From Neofusicoccum parvum (Eukaryota; Ascomycota; Dothideomycetes; Botryosphaeriales; Botryosphaeriaceae): a DNA stretch of 64,000 bases. Shown here piece by piece: positions 22,998 through 34,903 of the stretch. Where the stretch lies: NCBI GenBank assembly GCA_020912385.1, contig CP087207.1:2356001-2420000 (forward strand), in the 5' to 3' direction. Position 1 is the stretch's first letter; each line of letters opens with the position of its first letter. Position numbers and translations under genes: made by a program. The notes beneath the pieces are model-generated. The model was given only the letters and a program-made list of their open reading frames with translations, made no database searches and was not told where the DNA came from.

Positions 22998-25900
22998 CCA
23001 CCGCCCCAGCTCAGGAGAACACATCCGTCTGCCCATCACCCGCGAGCTAGCACCGCGGCCCTTCGCGCAAATTTCGGCAGCCCAGTAGTCTTCAGGCTAT
23101 CCAAACCCAATTCGAACCACACTGCAGTCGTTTTGGGGCCCGTCGCCGTCTCCAGCCCGCCTCTTGCGGTAACCGCCCCGTGCTACGCGTTTCAGGCTGA
23201 CCAGTTTGGCGGCGCACAAAGTTTGGCTGGCCGCCTGCCTGCCTCATCAGCACCTGTTTGGTAAGGTCGGCTCTCGATTATATCGTGTGTTGCCATTTCT
23301 GTCCGACGCGGCACCAAGGAATGTCAGACCATGGGTCCCAAGGAGCTTCTTGTGATAGCCTCAGCTGTCAAAGCTGCCAGTCGACAAGATCCCGCGCATT
23401 CTGCACACCTCCGCACGATCACCACCGAGTCTCGACCCCCATCGCCGCCTCCCCATCGCCTAGTGCCAGGGCCACTGTTTGACTGGAGGTGCGCATCGCC
23501 CTTAGTCGCGCATCTTCTTCCCAATCGTCCCCAAGCGTTGCAGCGGCTTTGCCATCTTTCGGCACCGACTTCTCCTTAAGCTTCCCCATCACGATGCTCT
23601 GCTGCCCCGTTCGTATCGTCGTTGCGGCTCCCCGAACGGGTCGGAGCATCTGATGGCCATCTCGCTTTGTTCGGCCTCACTGTCCGGATCTTCATTGCCA
23701 AGTCACCATGTCTCAAAGGCCATGTCCGCAGGGCCAGATCGCCGCGACTCGCCTGCGCATTCGTCATGCGGTGGATCAACTATTCTTAGGAGCGAGAAGT
23801 CCCACCTTGCTTCGCCTCGAAGAACAACAAACGTACGTGTTGATGTCGTAAGCGCTTGCATTGTCAACTCGCCGAAGCTGATCGTATTGAGGCGATCGCT
23901 CATGCTCTCCTGCCACACATTCCTCTGTGCCCCTCACCGTGAGTGTGTGACCAGTCGAACGACTAGCGGCAACTTCTTCCAGCGCAGATTGTGACATTCA
24001 TGCCAATTACTGCATCCGTGGCATCGCGCTTTTCCGCCGACAGGGCAATTTTCACCAACATCTCCCGCCGACATTTCATTTTAACTTCACAGAGATTGAA
24101 CCTACCAGATTGCCGGGCTATGAGGGCCTAGATCTGGTGTATCATGCATGAGTAGAATTGTCTTTTCGGCAAGCATGGAAAGGTGCAGTGACAACGTCCT
24201 TCCGTAAGTGGTTTTGACTAGACCTTCATTTCAGGCTCTGTTCCAATCTTTTCTCCATATTCCAAGGTTACATCCTTCCAGAATTCTCTATACTAAAGCC
24301 ATCTATAATACTACGCCGGCTATTACTATTGCTTGTTCAAAATCCTGTGCGATGATCCCCACTATCCATGATGATTCTAGAAACGGGGCAGATCCTACAA
24401 GATCAAACTCCGGTTGCATCGCCGAACATCGTCTTGGTCGCAGCCGAAAAGCATCTTCCATCTCCGCACAATGCCGTATCACCTCAACTGCCCGTTCCTT
24501 GCAAAGTCGCATTTGACCTAGAGTCTGGTCGTCTGCTTGTAGTCTGGGCCTTGGCGCTATGCTACGCCTTGGTTGGCTGACCGTCCTAAACATTTGCGTT
24601 TTGGAACGCATTGAGAAGTCGATGTCACCAACGCTCTAGTCCAAACACTATATGTCTCTGCGATCACCAGAGCGCATATCACACTGACGGCACCTCCAAC
24701 CTTCCGATTCGCTGCCGTGCAAGCAAGCCCATACAAAGAAACCCGTGCCTCCGACACGCTGCTTGTTCGCCCCTCATCGTCTTACGTCACAACGGGGCTC
24801 CAAAACTCTCTACGCACCATACTTTTCGACGGTAGGGCATCAAGACCAGCGGCGGACAGCAAGAAAACCTAAAACTCCTTCCAGAAGCTCGCCGTCACAA
24901 AACGTCAAACTTGACTAACGCTCGCGGCCGGCCAAAACCCGCAGACCAGGGTATGCTGACAGCAACTGATGTAGTTGTCGATACGTGCCTCCCTGGTAAC
25001 CAACCGGAATCCCGTACGCCCTTCCGCCTTCCCGCCCACCGCCGCCGTCCCGATCTCCCGCCGGAACATGCATCCAGAGCAAAAAGAAAAGAGAGAAAAA
25101 AGACCCGATCCTACAACGTGGCGACAAATTCGCCGCACGACGTAACACAAGAAAATTACCGGGCGGTAATGGAGGCAAATCTCTTCATCGACGGGCAACT
25201 TCCGCCGGCCGACCCACTGGCCGGCCGACCAGCCTCCGGGTCGTGACTGGGTGACTGAGTGAGCAGTTTGATCGCGGTGGGTTGGTGGTGGGTGACGCGT
25301 CATCCAGAATGTGCTCACATTCCCGCGCGACGGCCGGCGAGTCGACCACTCTCACCACACAGAACACGCACGCTCTCACGCGCGCGCTCCCTCGTACTCC
25401 GTACGAATGATCGCCGTCCATCAGATGCCCACACAGCAGAGGAAACCCGGCCTCACTCATCATCTCCATCGTCATCGTCGTCCTCATGTCCACCCAGCCA
25501 CCGCACGTCTCACGTCGTACATACACGAGGCGCGGGCAGGAAGGAGGAGATCCCAAAAAGCCCCACCACCCCTCTCCCAGCCACCACCAAACCCGTGCCT
25601 TGTAAAAAGCAGCCCGTCCCACAGAGAGGCAGCCAAGCAGGTGGAAGGTTTTAAGACGTGGCACCAATGACCTCCTCGCCTCGTTTCGTTCCCGCTTTCC
25701 GCCCAGGGCGGGTACGTAACCTGTACCTGGCCGACATGCGGGCGGGCAGAAGAAAAAAAAATGAAGCGGGCATAGAAGAAGAGTCGTATGTAGGGGCAAG
25801 GGAAGGGAAAGATGGGATAGGATGGCGACGGGAGGGGTAGGGCAGCAGTCAGGACAGGACAAGGCGGAAGGCATGAAGAGTGGCTTGCTTCACCTCAGGT

Positions 25901-26590
25901 GGCGTACCCTTCGTAAGGCTGAATTGGCTTGGCGGTCATCTGCTATTTGTCCCGCCTCGTCGCAGGATTTGTGGGATTGCGTATGCCCGCGCCATGCGTT
26001 GCGGGTAGGGCTTTTCCAACCTTCTCTGCCGATTTTTTCTTTGGCTTGGTGTGAGGCGAAAGTGCTGCTAGGTGGTGGTTAGACGAACGTTGTGGGGAGC
26101 CGGGGCAGCAGAGTCGATATTCTTGTTGGGTTGGTACTCCTAATCCTGGTGGCAAGCGGCTTATGCAGTGTCGTCTTGTGGAGGCTTATGCACTTTTTGC
26201 GTGCTTACGGTGAGAATCTAGATCCCGCTGCAGATTTCGGCCTGCATGGGGCGATGTAGGTGAGATTATGGAAAATCTCCTCTTCCGTACGCTTCGGCAA
26301 TTGGATTTGGAGAAAGTGTGGGACTTGGTCACGCAGTGAGAATCCTTCGTCGCGCCCAAAAGGGCGATGCTGATAGCGTTGGCTTGTGTGATAAGATGTA
26401 CAGTACAAATAATTCGCACGCACGCTGTCATGAGCAAAATGAGTAAAGATCCTCCGTCTATCCAGAAAGTCGCCTTGGCAGACATGTGTGCCGATTCTTG
26501 CTTTCCCGTATCATTGACCCGACGCCGAACTCCGTCCCTAGGTGTGCATTCCACCCATGTGGCCATGATTGCCACTTCTAAGCTGAGGAA

Positions 26591-28048
26591 TCACCTCACA
26601 GGCGCGACGTAATCCTCCTCTGCCGGCGAGCTTGAGGCTGTCTCGATCTTTCCAACCTCGTCGTCACTCGAGCTGGTACCGTCGACACTCTCAGCCTCCG
26701 GCATCGACCCCGCCTTCTCCGGATCGTACATCGTATGTACCGTGCCCTTCCTCCCCAAGAAGTCGTCGGTGCGCAGTCCCCTCACCTCATCCGGATTGAC
26801 ACCGCGCAGCGGGTCCCCGCTCTTCTTACGCTCCTTGATAAACTCGCGTACCGGGCACATGGCGGCGTCGCGGCAGGCCTCCTTAATATCACTGCCGCTC
26901 ATGCCTGCTGAGACGCGGACAAGGTAGTCGAGGTCGAAATTTGCGCGGTCGATTTTGGTGTCCTTCAGGATGAGCTTGAATATTCCGCGACGCTGGTGGG
27001 CTGATGGGAGGGAAACAGGGAACTTCTTAGGCATGCGGCGGAGGATTGCCTCGTCGATATCTTGAATGCGGTTTGTGGCACCCAGGATACAGATACGCTG
27101 AGGCATGCCGGAGGCGTTGGTGGACGCGAGGCCGTCCCAGTGGGTCATGAACCTGTGTCATGTTAACTCCGAACGTGGATTCCTTCTGACCAGCGCTGGG
27201 AAGCTTACTCTGCCTTGACCATGCCACTAGCCTCATGCTCGCCGCTTCTCCTTTGCCCGAGCACAGCATCAATCTCGTCAATGAACACGATGGTAGGCTG
27301 GAGCTTGCGGGCGAGCGAGAAAACTGCGCTGACCAGCTTGTTCGAGTCACCATACCACTTCTCCGTCAAGGTCGAGATGTGCAAGTTGATAAAGCATGCG
27401 CCACTCTCATGGGCAAGAGCCTTGGCGAGCATGGTCTTTCCGCAGCCAGGAGGGCCGTACAACAGCACGCCCGACGGGGCCGATAGTAACGAAGAGGTGC
27501 GGCCGTAGAGGTGGGGCAGGGTCAAAGGATAGATGACAGACTCCTTCAGCTCCTCAATAATATCCTCCAATCCTCCGATGTCTGCGATAGAGTATCAGCG
27601 TGAGCACAGGCTGAAGCATTCCAAATCCTCATATTACCGTCGAACGTTACGGGTATCTCCTCAGGCGCAACGACCTCCATGGCGATGGACTGCTCGTATG
27701 GCGTGAGCACCAGCTCATCCCGGTGCAGACGCTGCCGGATGGTGTCTTGCTCCTCATCGTCCTCGTCGTCCTCCTGCCTTGCCAGTATGCCCTTCAGCTT
27801 GCGGTTGGCGGCGATGGATTTCTGCCGGGCTTCTTCCTTGTTTGCGGCATCGGGGTCAAGTCGCGAGAGGAGGTTGCGGACAACAAAATACATTAGCACC
27901 GGCTGCACGCACGGTTAGCTGGAGCTCGAAAGCATCGTGCGGCGCGGACCCAGCGGTGCGTGGCGGAGGATGGTCTTGGACTTACGGCGGCCGTGATCAT
28001 CAGCAGATCGCCCAAGTACGAGTACTTCTTCCATCCTGGGCTCGTCAT
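26591..28048 (-). CDS. MSP1: Mitochondrial outer-membrane AAA ATPase Msp1 (ATAD1)
   Basis: Msp1 extracts mislocalised tail-anchored proteins and stalled import substrates from the outer mitochondrial membrane. Exons are 28048-27986, 27902-27638, 27581-27209 and 27152-26591 (420 aa); all introns are GT-AG and the frame is kept. An N-terminal transmembrane helix (about residues 12-30) spans the first splice junction. The AAA domain begins DIGGLEDII and shows Walker A GPPGCGKT (residues 152-159), Walker B IVFIDEID, pore-loop KWYGDSNKL, sensor-1 [12 protein letters not shown] and the Arg-finger region [23 protein letters not shown] is the C-terminal sensor-2 segment. The acidic, Ser-rich last 50 residues are not conserved. 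It is divergently transcribed from TIM21 with 244 bp between start codons. Confidence 0.96.
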
Positions 28049-28292
28049 GGTGTCTCGGAAGAGTGCGCAGCGGCGTAGGGACCGGATGCGCACGTGGGCC
28101 TATGTACAGGGCGGCAGCGAGGGTGGGTGGATGGACAGGTACCCGAGGTGCAGGTGTGCTGGAAGTTCGCCGCGGGCGGCGAGGCCTAACGCGGTGGCGC
28201 GTGGATGTGGCGCAGAAAAGCCGGGGTTGGCATCTGCAGCGCGTGCGGAGCTTCAACAAAGCTGCCCGCCCATCCTCGCTCTCCCCGCAACC
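28049..28292. promoter_or_regulatory. Shared MSP1/TIM21 bidirectional promoter
   Basis: Only 244 bp separate the two divergent start codons of two mitochondrial membrane-protein genes, so both leaders and promoters must overlap. It is GC-rich, without a TATA box that I can see. Confidence 0.55.
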
Positions 28293-29208
28293 ATGCCCGC
28301 CCTTCCGCGCATTGTGCGAGCCTCGCCGGCCGACGCTCTGGCTGTGCCGTTTCGGAGCGCCCTGTCGCGGCCAGTGCCCAGAGCTGCGGGGTGCGGTAGA
28401 CGGTATGCGACAAACAGCAGCTTCGGCGGCGCACCCAAGAGCTCCTCCACCCGCCGGCAAGTCACGGTCGCCAACGATGACGGGCATGTGCGGTGGGGCG
28501 ACCTGTCCGCCAGGGAGAAGGCTGCGCGCTCGACCCAGCAGTCGTTCAATTTCATGGTCGTGATCGCCGGTGTTCTCGCAACGGTATGTCGTCGCTCCCA
28601 CCGCATGCGCAAATCTGACAGCGTGCAGGGCGCGGTCACCTACGTCATCTATACCGAAGTCCTCTCCCCCGAAGGCGCTACGAACCAATACCATCGCTCC
28701 CTGAGGAAGATCAAGGAGGATCCGAAGTGTGTGGAGCTACTTGGAAATCCCAAGAAGTGGGTCGCGCGCGGGGAACATGCCCACAGTCGCATGGCGAGGA
28801 ATTGGACCATATCGTACGTTTGAGTCCGATCACCGACCGCTACACTAGACTGACCTCCCACTAGGTCGAGGACAGACAAGGATCGAGCGGGCAACAGACA
28901 TCTCCACGCGCGCTACTACGTATGACCTTCGCCTGTACACATGTTGCGTCAGCGGCTCATTCGTGAACAGATCGATGGTCCGCTTAATAAGGGAACAGTC
29001 AACCTACACATGATAGAGCGGCCCGGAGAATCAGAGTTTGAATATCAAACCTTGACAGTTGATATTCCTGGTAGGGAAAGAGTTCTTTGTGGCACATGCA
29101 CACGCTAACACGCCAGAAGGTCATTCACGCATTGTCCTTGAAGACGCAGACAGCTGGTCGCCTCTCAAAAAGAAGTCCGGCAAGCTCTTCGGCGTTCGCT
29201 GGTGGTAG
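28293..29208 (+). CDS. TIM21: Mitochondrial import subunit Tim21 (TIM23 complex)
   Basis: Tim21 is an inner-membrane subunit of the presequence translocase that contacts Tom22 and links TIM23 to respiratory complexes. Exons are 28293-28583, 28629-28813, 28865-28919, 28971-29070 and 29117-29208 (240 aa, in frame). The N-terminus is Arg/Ala/Ser-rich without acidic residues, as expected for a matrix-targeting presequence. A transmembrane segment (FNFMVVIAGVLAT, continuing GAVTYVIYTEV) spans intron 1. The intermembrane-space domain shows NPKKW, GPLNKGTVNLHMIERPGESE and the typical closing GVRWW stop. Exon 3 is only 55 nt. The last three exons are invisible in single ORFs and were placed by splice signals and family sequence. 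Confidence 0.94.
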
Positions 29209-30139
29209 ATGAACGGCTTGGAGAACGCAGATCTTCCAAACCACCTCGAGAGAGTGCTAGTGCTGGTAACATCCATACCCCCTGGGCATGTCCAAAGCAA
29301 GCCGTGCCTTTCTTTGGCGTCTTTTCAGATACTGAATTCCTTTGGTATTACGTTGGCACCGTAAAGAGACAGCACGTACAGGGACGTCTTGCTAAAAGAC
29401 GTTTCCGGGCTTGCACAAAAGCCTTCTTCGAGCAGGCCAGCCCATTGGCCCAACATAATGCAGACCGCTTTATGGACGGCGAGCAGAATATTGAAATAGT
29501 TTGTGGCGTGCTGACAAGTGGCACCGAGCTGCGTAAAGCTGAATACGCCCTCACTGCTATACACTGGGATCACATTTAAATAGTATGCCAGCCAATGGGT
29601 ATTTCCGAATATAGGCGCGTGTTATTAGTGTTGCATAAGAGCAAACACTTGAGAGTACAGTAAGATGCACGAACCAAAAGGACCCCTGCTGAGGCTGTCT
29701 GATGCATGTTTCCTTTTTCCACGTCTGGCGCTTTGGATTCCTGGTTTTCTCGGGTTCGCATTCCTTCGGCCGTGCTGTCTGTCGTTGTTGCCCCCTAAAG
29801 TCCACCGAGGATTCAGGCACCGACATCAGCAATCCCGAGGCGCCGCTGCGTTTTTAGGGACGTTCTTGCCTCCCGGGGACAAGGGCTCGGGACTCGGGTC
29901 CAGACTACTTGAAAATATGGGTTGACAAGCGTTTCTAAGCAACCGACCCGAACGGTGTGTCCGTGCCGATGTAGGCTGAACCAACTTCACCTTGACTTCG
30001 CTCCTCGTCTCCTAGTCACTTCTCCTCTATATTGCTAGCGCACCTTCGAAATCACCGCATCTTGTCCCCCGCAATCGTGTCAAACCCCTTCCACGACGCC
30101 TCCAACGCAAGGATACAGACTCGCATCGAGTGACTATCG
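29209..30139. other. Intergenic TIM21 to Ser/Pro-rich gene
   Basis: A forward ORF of 125 codons starts at 29202, overlapping the TIM21 stop in another frame. It lacks a recognisable domain and is matched by similar reverse ORFs, so I do not call it. 29900-30139 is probably the promoter and leader of the next gene. Confidence 0.45.
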
Positions 30140-32337
30140 ATGCAATGGGCTTCACCTTCGCCGATGGAGCTGCCGAAGGCCGCCAGACAACTCCGACCGT
30201 CTCCCGTTCCCAACTCCTCGAACCCGGACATCCTATTCGGAGAGTACATCCACGCTCTGGACTGGCTAGGCGACGGAGCACTTTCGCCTGAAGACTCGTC
30301 TCCATCACCGGGTTGTACACCTTCTGCCGACCATCTCATAGACTACCCGCACTTTTACAGCGATTCGGGTGACACATCAACGCCTGGTGCATGCACAGGC
30401 AGCCCGATTGATGGACATGTCCGCGCAACAAGCGAACACACTCAGAGCTCGTTGGGATGGGAGCTGCCAGCCGGTATCCCACACGCGCCAAGCAATGGCT
30501 CTATTCCCGACACAGTGAGGACCTCCGGCCAATCCTCTGTCTCCAGCTTCGCGCGGAGAGTAATGAGAACTGGACCTGACCTCAGGCTTATTAACATCAG
30601 CAGAACAGGCCTTGCGGAAAAGTTTGGCACTGGCGGACCAAGACGGAAAAGCCTGGCGAGTCTCGCAAGTCTCAAGAAAGTGAAGACGTACGATGATCCG
30701 AACGAAGACATGATCAATATTCCCTCGCGCGAGACTCAAGCAGTTGCTCCTTCAGAGCCGAAATCACCGCATAGAGCACCTGCCTGGTTCAAAGCATTAA
30801 GGAGACTTGATTCAGACCCGGAGAAATGCAACGATTCATTGACAGACACTCCTCCGACGTCTCCCGGCCTTTTTGCGCAGCCAATTCATGCCCACTCCAA
30901 GAGCGAAAATCTCCCGGCGAGCCCTTACGCGTCCATCGATGACCCACACAGCAACGATGTGTCATTCGTAGGAAATGTCTCGAATCAGTCGTTGGACGCC
31001 CAAGTTGGGTGCCCAAGCGCGCGGTCTTCTCAGAAGAGAGCCCGACCAAGATTTCCCCGTTGGAAGTCTCACAGTAGTCATCTGCTTAAGCACGGCAAGC
31101 CGCAGAGTCCTTCGCCCTCAGCCACTCCGACAGGATCAGCGGCACAGTCGCCTGCTCCAATGTCTGACGATGGCCACAAGCAGCTCGCATTGGAGTCACC
31201 TAAAAAGCCTTCCAGGAGATCATTTAAGCGATGGCTCTGGCGTGGACCACTGACATCCAGCGATGCCCAAAGTATTGGCGACGTGATAACCTCTGCAGAA
31301 ATGAACGCAGTGAAGCCAGAGCTGGATATGAGGCAAGGTAGTCACGAATCTGATCTCACTGCTCGCGCAACTGCTGACAGTACTGAGAAGGTTCTCAACA
31401 TGACAATACGCCTCCAGCGTCTTCGAAACGAACTCCCAGACACACCAGATTCGGTACAAAGCACCAATCAAGCGAATCGGACACCCTTACACTGCCTCCA
31501 CTCCGGATCGACCCCGCTGTACTCACTACATCCGAACTTTTCAGTCCTAATCCGCGCAGCGACCGTCGGGATGGAAGTTCATACTTTGCTACTAACGAAA
31601 ACGAAAGTCCATCGCTACCACCTCGTTCCAAACACTACACCCCTGACTACATCGGGACAGCTCTGGGCGGCATCTCCCCGGTGCCCTCACCGCCGACCCC
31701 CCTCAGCCCTCAGAGCGCAGCAGCACCCTTCCAGCAGGACGAAAGCGACGAGTACTTCCAGGCCAAGATGCTCTCGAACCGGCACGCCACCGCCCGCAGC
31801 AGCACCATGCCCCCCGTCTTCGTGCCCCCCGGCCAATCCCGGGTCAACACGCCACCGAGCGTCAAAGCCGGCCGCACCGCCGCAGGCAAGCCCTCCGGCT
31901 TCTTCTTCGAGGGCCCGTCGCCGGGCCACATCGACCGCGCCGAAGACGAGATCCCGGGGCCCAGGGCGCGCTCGTCGCCGCGCGGGCCCAGCAGCAGCGG
32001 CTTCTGGGACAGCGACGCGGTGCTCATGAGCCAGTCGCCGTCCGTCGTCGACGCGTGGCGCGACAAGCCGCCGCAGCCGTCGCCGCTGCTGACGCCCGAC
32101 CCCGAGCGCGACTGGTTCAGGGTGCGCATGGACCAGATCATGACCGAGGAGCCGAGGGCTACGGGCAGGGACGTCGACGTGGATGCGGTGGGCGGGCCGG
32201 CGTTCGCGTGGGATGTGCCGGAGCATTTGCCGGGGAGTCCGTTGTGTCCGCTTAGCCCGAAGCATAAGAGTGGTGGGAAGGGGATTTGCGTGTATCATGG
32301 ACGGAGGAAGACGCAGAGGTTTGTTGGTTCGGCGTGA
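30140..32337 (+). CDS. Ser/Pro-rich protein of unknown function with Cys/His C-terminal motif; frame switch near 31.34 kb
   Basis: The 5' frame runs from 30140 and carries Ser/Pro/Thr-rich disordered sequence with basic patches (for example RRSFKRWLWRG). The 3' frame is different: it is open from 31387 and continues PSPPTPLSP, DESDEYFQAKM and ERDWFRVRMDQIM to a TGA at 32335. The best model that joins them removes 31338-31390 (53 nt, GTAGTC...GAGAAG), giving 30140-31337 plus 31391-32337, 714 aa in frame. Both splice sites are weak, so a genuine frameshift or assembly error is possible. The last 40 residues (LPGSPLCPLSPKHKSGGKG, then ICVYHGRRK) have spaced Cys and His and look more constrained than the rest. 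No known domain, signal peptide or membrane helix is visible. MELPK at 30164 is an alternative start. Confidence 0.6.
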
Positions 32338-33496
32338 GTGGGAGGGGTGGTTGGTGTTGGATTGTGATGGGGTTGGGAGCGAGCTGGGAGAACAACGTAA
32401 ATTGTACCTGCTGGTTGATCTTATGCACGAACTTGTTACTCAGTCATCAATGTGGAACTTCTAGTGCTGCCACAGCGGAGTTTACCCCTTTTTCCATTAT
32501 TTTGAAATCAGATTGCGTAGTCACAGTGCTTCGGGATGATGATTTCAGCTGGAAATCCACCATCATATTATCGAAGACTTGGGGTTAAAGAAACTGAATG
32601 AGGTGAGGAGCGTTTCAGACCGCGAGTTGAAAGTGGCACTCGGCGACTGAGGTTTTTTTTTAGAGCCATACGTCAAGCTTCACCTGTAATGGAGTGGAGT
32701 ATGCGCTTCCATCTTGCACATGAGTATTCACGTCAGCCAAACCTCAGCTGAGATAGGACAGTATAGTGTGCAAAGCTCCCACCTCCTTTCTAATGCACAA
32801 GGGAAACATCTGGACAAATATCTGGTACATATGCATAGCTAATGATGTGTCACCAGTGAGTTTGTGTCTAAACGCCATGCCTAAAATGTGGGCTCTTTGA
32901 AACCTTCCTTCTTCGATGCCAATTCTAATCCATATACAACACTGTGTCTGAAAAAGAAGAAATGAAAAACAGATGTCCCAACTGCACCAGGATTTGCTTC
33001 CAGATGCCTATTTTATCTTACCCCATGTATCCTACCATTTTTGGCCGTTTACTAAAAGAGTGCGAGAAACGAAAGATGAAGAGTGGAACAGAAATGATGC
33101 CTTGACCATAAGAAGAGAGAGGAGCATAGCCTGGAGTCCAGGCAATGTGCAACCATCGCGCAGGTAATGGCTTTAGGCAAGCGCTGTTAAATGGCACCCG
33201 GAACGAAAGGAGAAAAGTGATGATTTCGAGGCATCACCGCCTGATGCAATCCTTTTTTGCAGCCATGGAAGTGTCTTGCACGAACAATTGGGTTTGGTCT
33301 TAAGATACACGCCTACTAGTGAGCATTGATGTTGAATTGTGAAGTAGTTAGTCGTATATACAAGTGTTGATATGAGGGGTGAACAAGAACTCCGCCAACT
33401 CCAAGAGCATTTGCGCTGCTTTGCGACACCTACGCCGCCATTTTCCGCCTGTCTCCTAATAGAGCCTGAGAATGCCAAAGTCTTGGGATCTACCAT
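32338..33496. other. Convergent intergenic region, AT-richer, no gene seen
   Basis: About 1.16 kb between two convergent genes. Only short ORFs occur, without domains, and no repeat of note. Confidence 0.5.
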
Positions 33497-34547
33497 CTAC
33501 AACTCTTTTTCCTTCTTTGCACCAGCTTTTGACTCGGCATGGCGCAGCTCCTTTTGCCCCGTCGCCGGTCTACCCGCAACCGCCTCATGCCCGTACAGCG
33601 TCTCAAACGTCTTGTGGAAAGTCCATTCAACAGCCTTCTCAACCGGTTCATCAAAGATGTAGGGAAGGAACGGCACGATAGATAGACCAAGCTGCAATGG
33701 AAAGTTAGTAAACGATTTCCACTCCTTAACCACGGACGTGGACTGGTGTGCTCAACTTACCCCGATCGGGCCCCAGGTCCGGATCCTCACGTTCTTATGA
33801 TTCTTCAACGCCTTTCCCGAATACTTGACCACGCTGTGTATGGTGAAAGCCGGGAGACCCATTGACGCAAGCCCTTGGAACACCGCCCTTTCCGCCATCA
33901 CAACTCTATAATCCTCCAGCGGCGTAACCTTCCCCACCGGCTGCAACGCGCCAACCGACGTGCCCGTATTGCCTGGCCCAAGCTTCGTCTCGTCGGGCAG
34001 CGGTGCGGCCTGCTTGTCGGAGCTGGTCGTGGAGATCGGCTGTGCGGTGGTGGGGTCGAGGCCGTACAGCACGCGCTGGTTGCGGAGATAGGCCTTGTAG
34101 CCCTCGTGGGCGACGTCGCCGGCCAGGTAGGCCCACGAGACGCCGTACGCGGCTTTGACCAGGTAGGGATGCGCGATGGGGCGGAACGACTCGCCGATGT
34201 CACTGGTGTAGGCTACATAGCGGTGCGCGGACATGAGAATTGTGCGGACGCGGGAGGCGTAGGCGGCATAGCGGATGTTGGAGTCGGTGGATTCGCCGGT
34301 GCTGTGGCGGTTAGTCTGGTCTCGAGTTGGTGGAATGTGAACGGGCATCTTTGAGGTTGAAAGGTGTTTTTTGGACGGGAAGTACGTACTGGCCCTCGTA
34401 CAAGGCCTCCCAGAGCTTCTCATCGTCGTCGAGGGTTGCCTGGATTGAAGGCGGCAGCTTCTTGCGCGGCAGCGGCTGCTTGCTGAAGTCCGGGCGCGGC
34501 TCGTTGCGCTCGCGCGGGATGTCGCTGAAATCGTCGTCCTTGGCCAT
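33497..34547 (-). CDS. Mitochondrial fission process protein 1-like (MTFP1/MTP18 family)
   Basis: MTFP1/MTP18 proteins are multi-pass inner-membrane proteins affecting mitochondrial division and membrane integrity. Exons are 34547-34390, 34301-33761 and 33691-33497 (297 aa, in frame); intron 2 has a TACTAAC-like branch site. The N-terminus is charged (MAKDDDFSDIPRER). The family core starts at STDSNIRYAAYASRVRTI, followed by AYTSDIGESFRPIAHPYLVKAAYGVSWAYLAGDVA, an insertion rich in Thr/Pro, the segment VVMAERAVFQGLASMGLPAFTIHSVVKYS, and after intron 2 GLSIVPFLPYIFDEPVEKAVEW. The last about 30 residues are Lys/Glu-rich. It shares a 356-bp divergent promoter with the ATP synthase subunit gene. 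Confidence 0.9.
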
Positions 34548-34903
34548 GGTGGAACAGTGTGGGCGAGCAGCTGGAGAGCTCGTTGCGGAAGGTCAATGGG
34601 TTGGCTTCTGGAGGTGTGTGGAATGGGGAAGCCGTCTGGCTCGGCATGCGCGCTTCCAATGCTCCGAGCGGGCGGATTGGAGAGCACGACCGGGGATTCG
34701 CGGGCGACGAGCAAGAGTCACGGAGTGACGTGAGACGGTGGCGCAGGCGTGGCTCGTGGACGCATCACGTGCCGTGCTCGGCGCCGGCGCGGAGCAAGCG
34801 CAGACAGCGAAGAGCGAAGACGTCCCGTCCAGAGCTCTGGCATTCCCCATCAATTGCACCCGCCAACCGTCCGCAACCCCATCGCCCCTCCATCCTCGCA
34901 ACC
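34548..34903. promoter_or_regulatory. Shared MTFP1-like/ATP19 promoter with CACGTG box
   Basis: The 356 bp between two divergent mitochondrial inner-membrane genes contain a palindromic CACGTG E-box (34766-34771), a site type recognised by bHLH factors such as Cbf1. Its position, 138 bp before the ATP19 ATG, suits a proximal promoter element. Function is inferred. Confidence 0.45.

Larger units (their letters stand above)
20646..26590. other. Long gene-poor region between MSB2 and MSP1
   Basis: Nearly 6 kb with no gene I can support. About 20.7-22.2 kb is GC-rich and probably includes the MSB2 promoter and leader. 22.0-23.3 kb is very GC-rich with simple repeats, and 24.0-24.9 kb is of more mixed composition. 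25.1-25.9 kb contains polypurine tracts and a reverse-strand ORF of 229 codons lacking any recognisable domain. 26.1-26.6 kb is the MSP1 3' region. I found no intron-linked exons, tRNA or transposon motifs. Confidence 0.5.

Noticed and set aside
23095..23125. B-box-like GGTTCGAATTG on the reverse strand, considered as a tRNA
   Set aside because: The flanking bases do not form a T-arm or acceptor stem, and no A-box is at the right distance.
25185..25874. 229-codon reverse ORF in the gene-poor interval
   Set aside because: Cys/Trp/Pro-rich random-looking translation, equally long forward frames over the same bases, no domain.
29202..29579. 125-codon forward ORF after TIM21
   Set aside because: It begins inside the TIM21 stop region in another frame and has no recognisable domain; reverse frames are similarly open.
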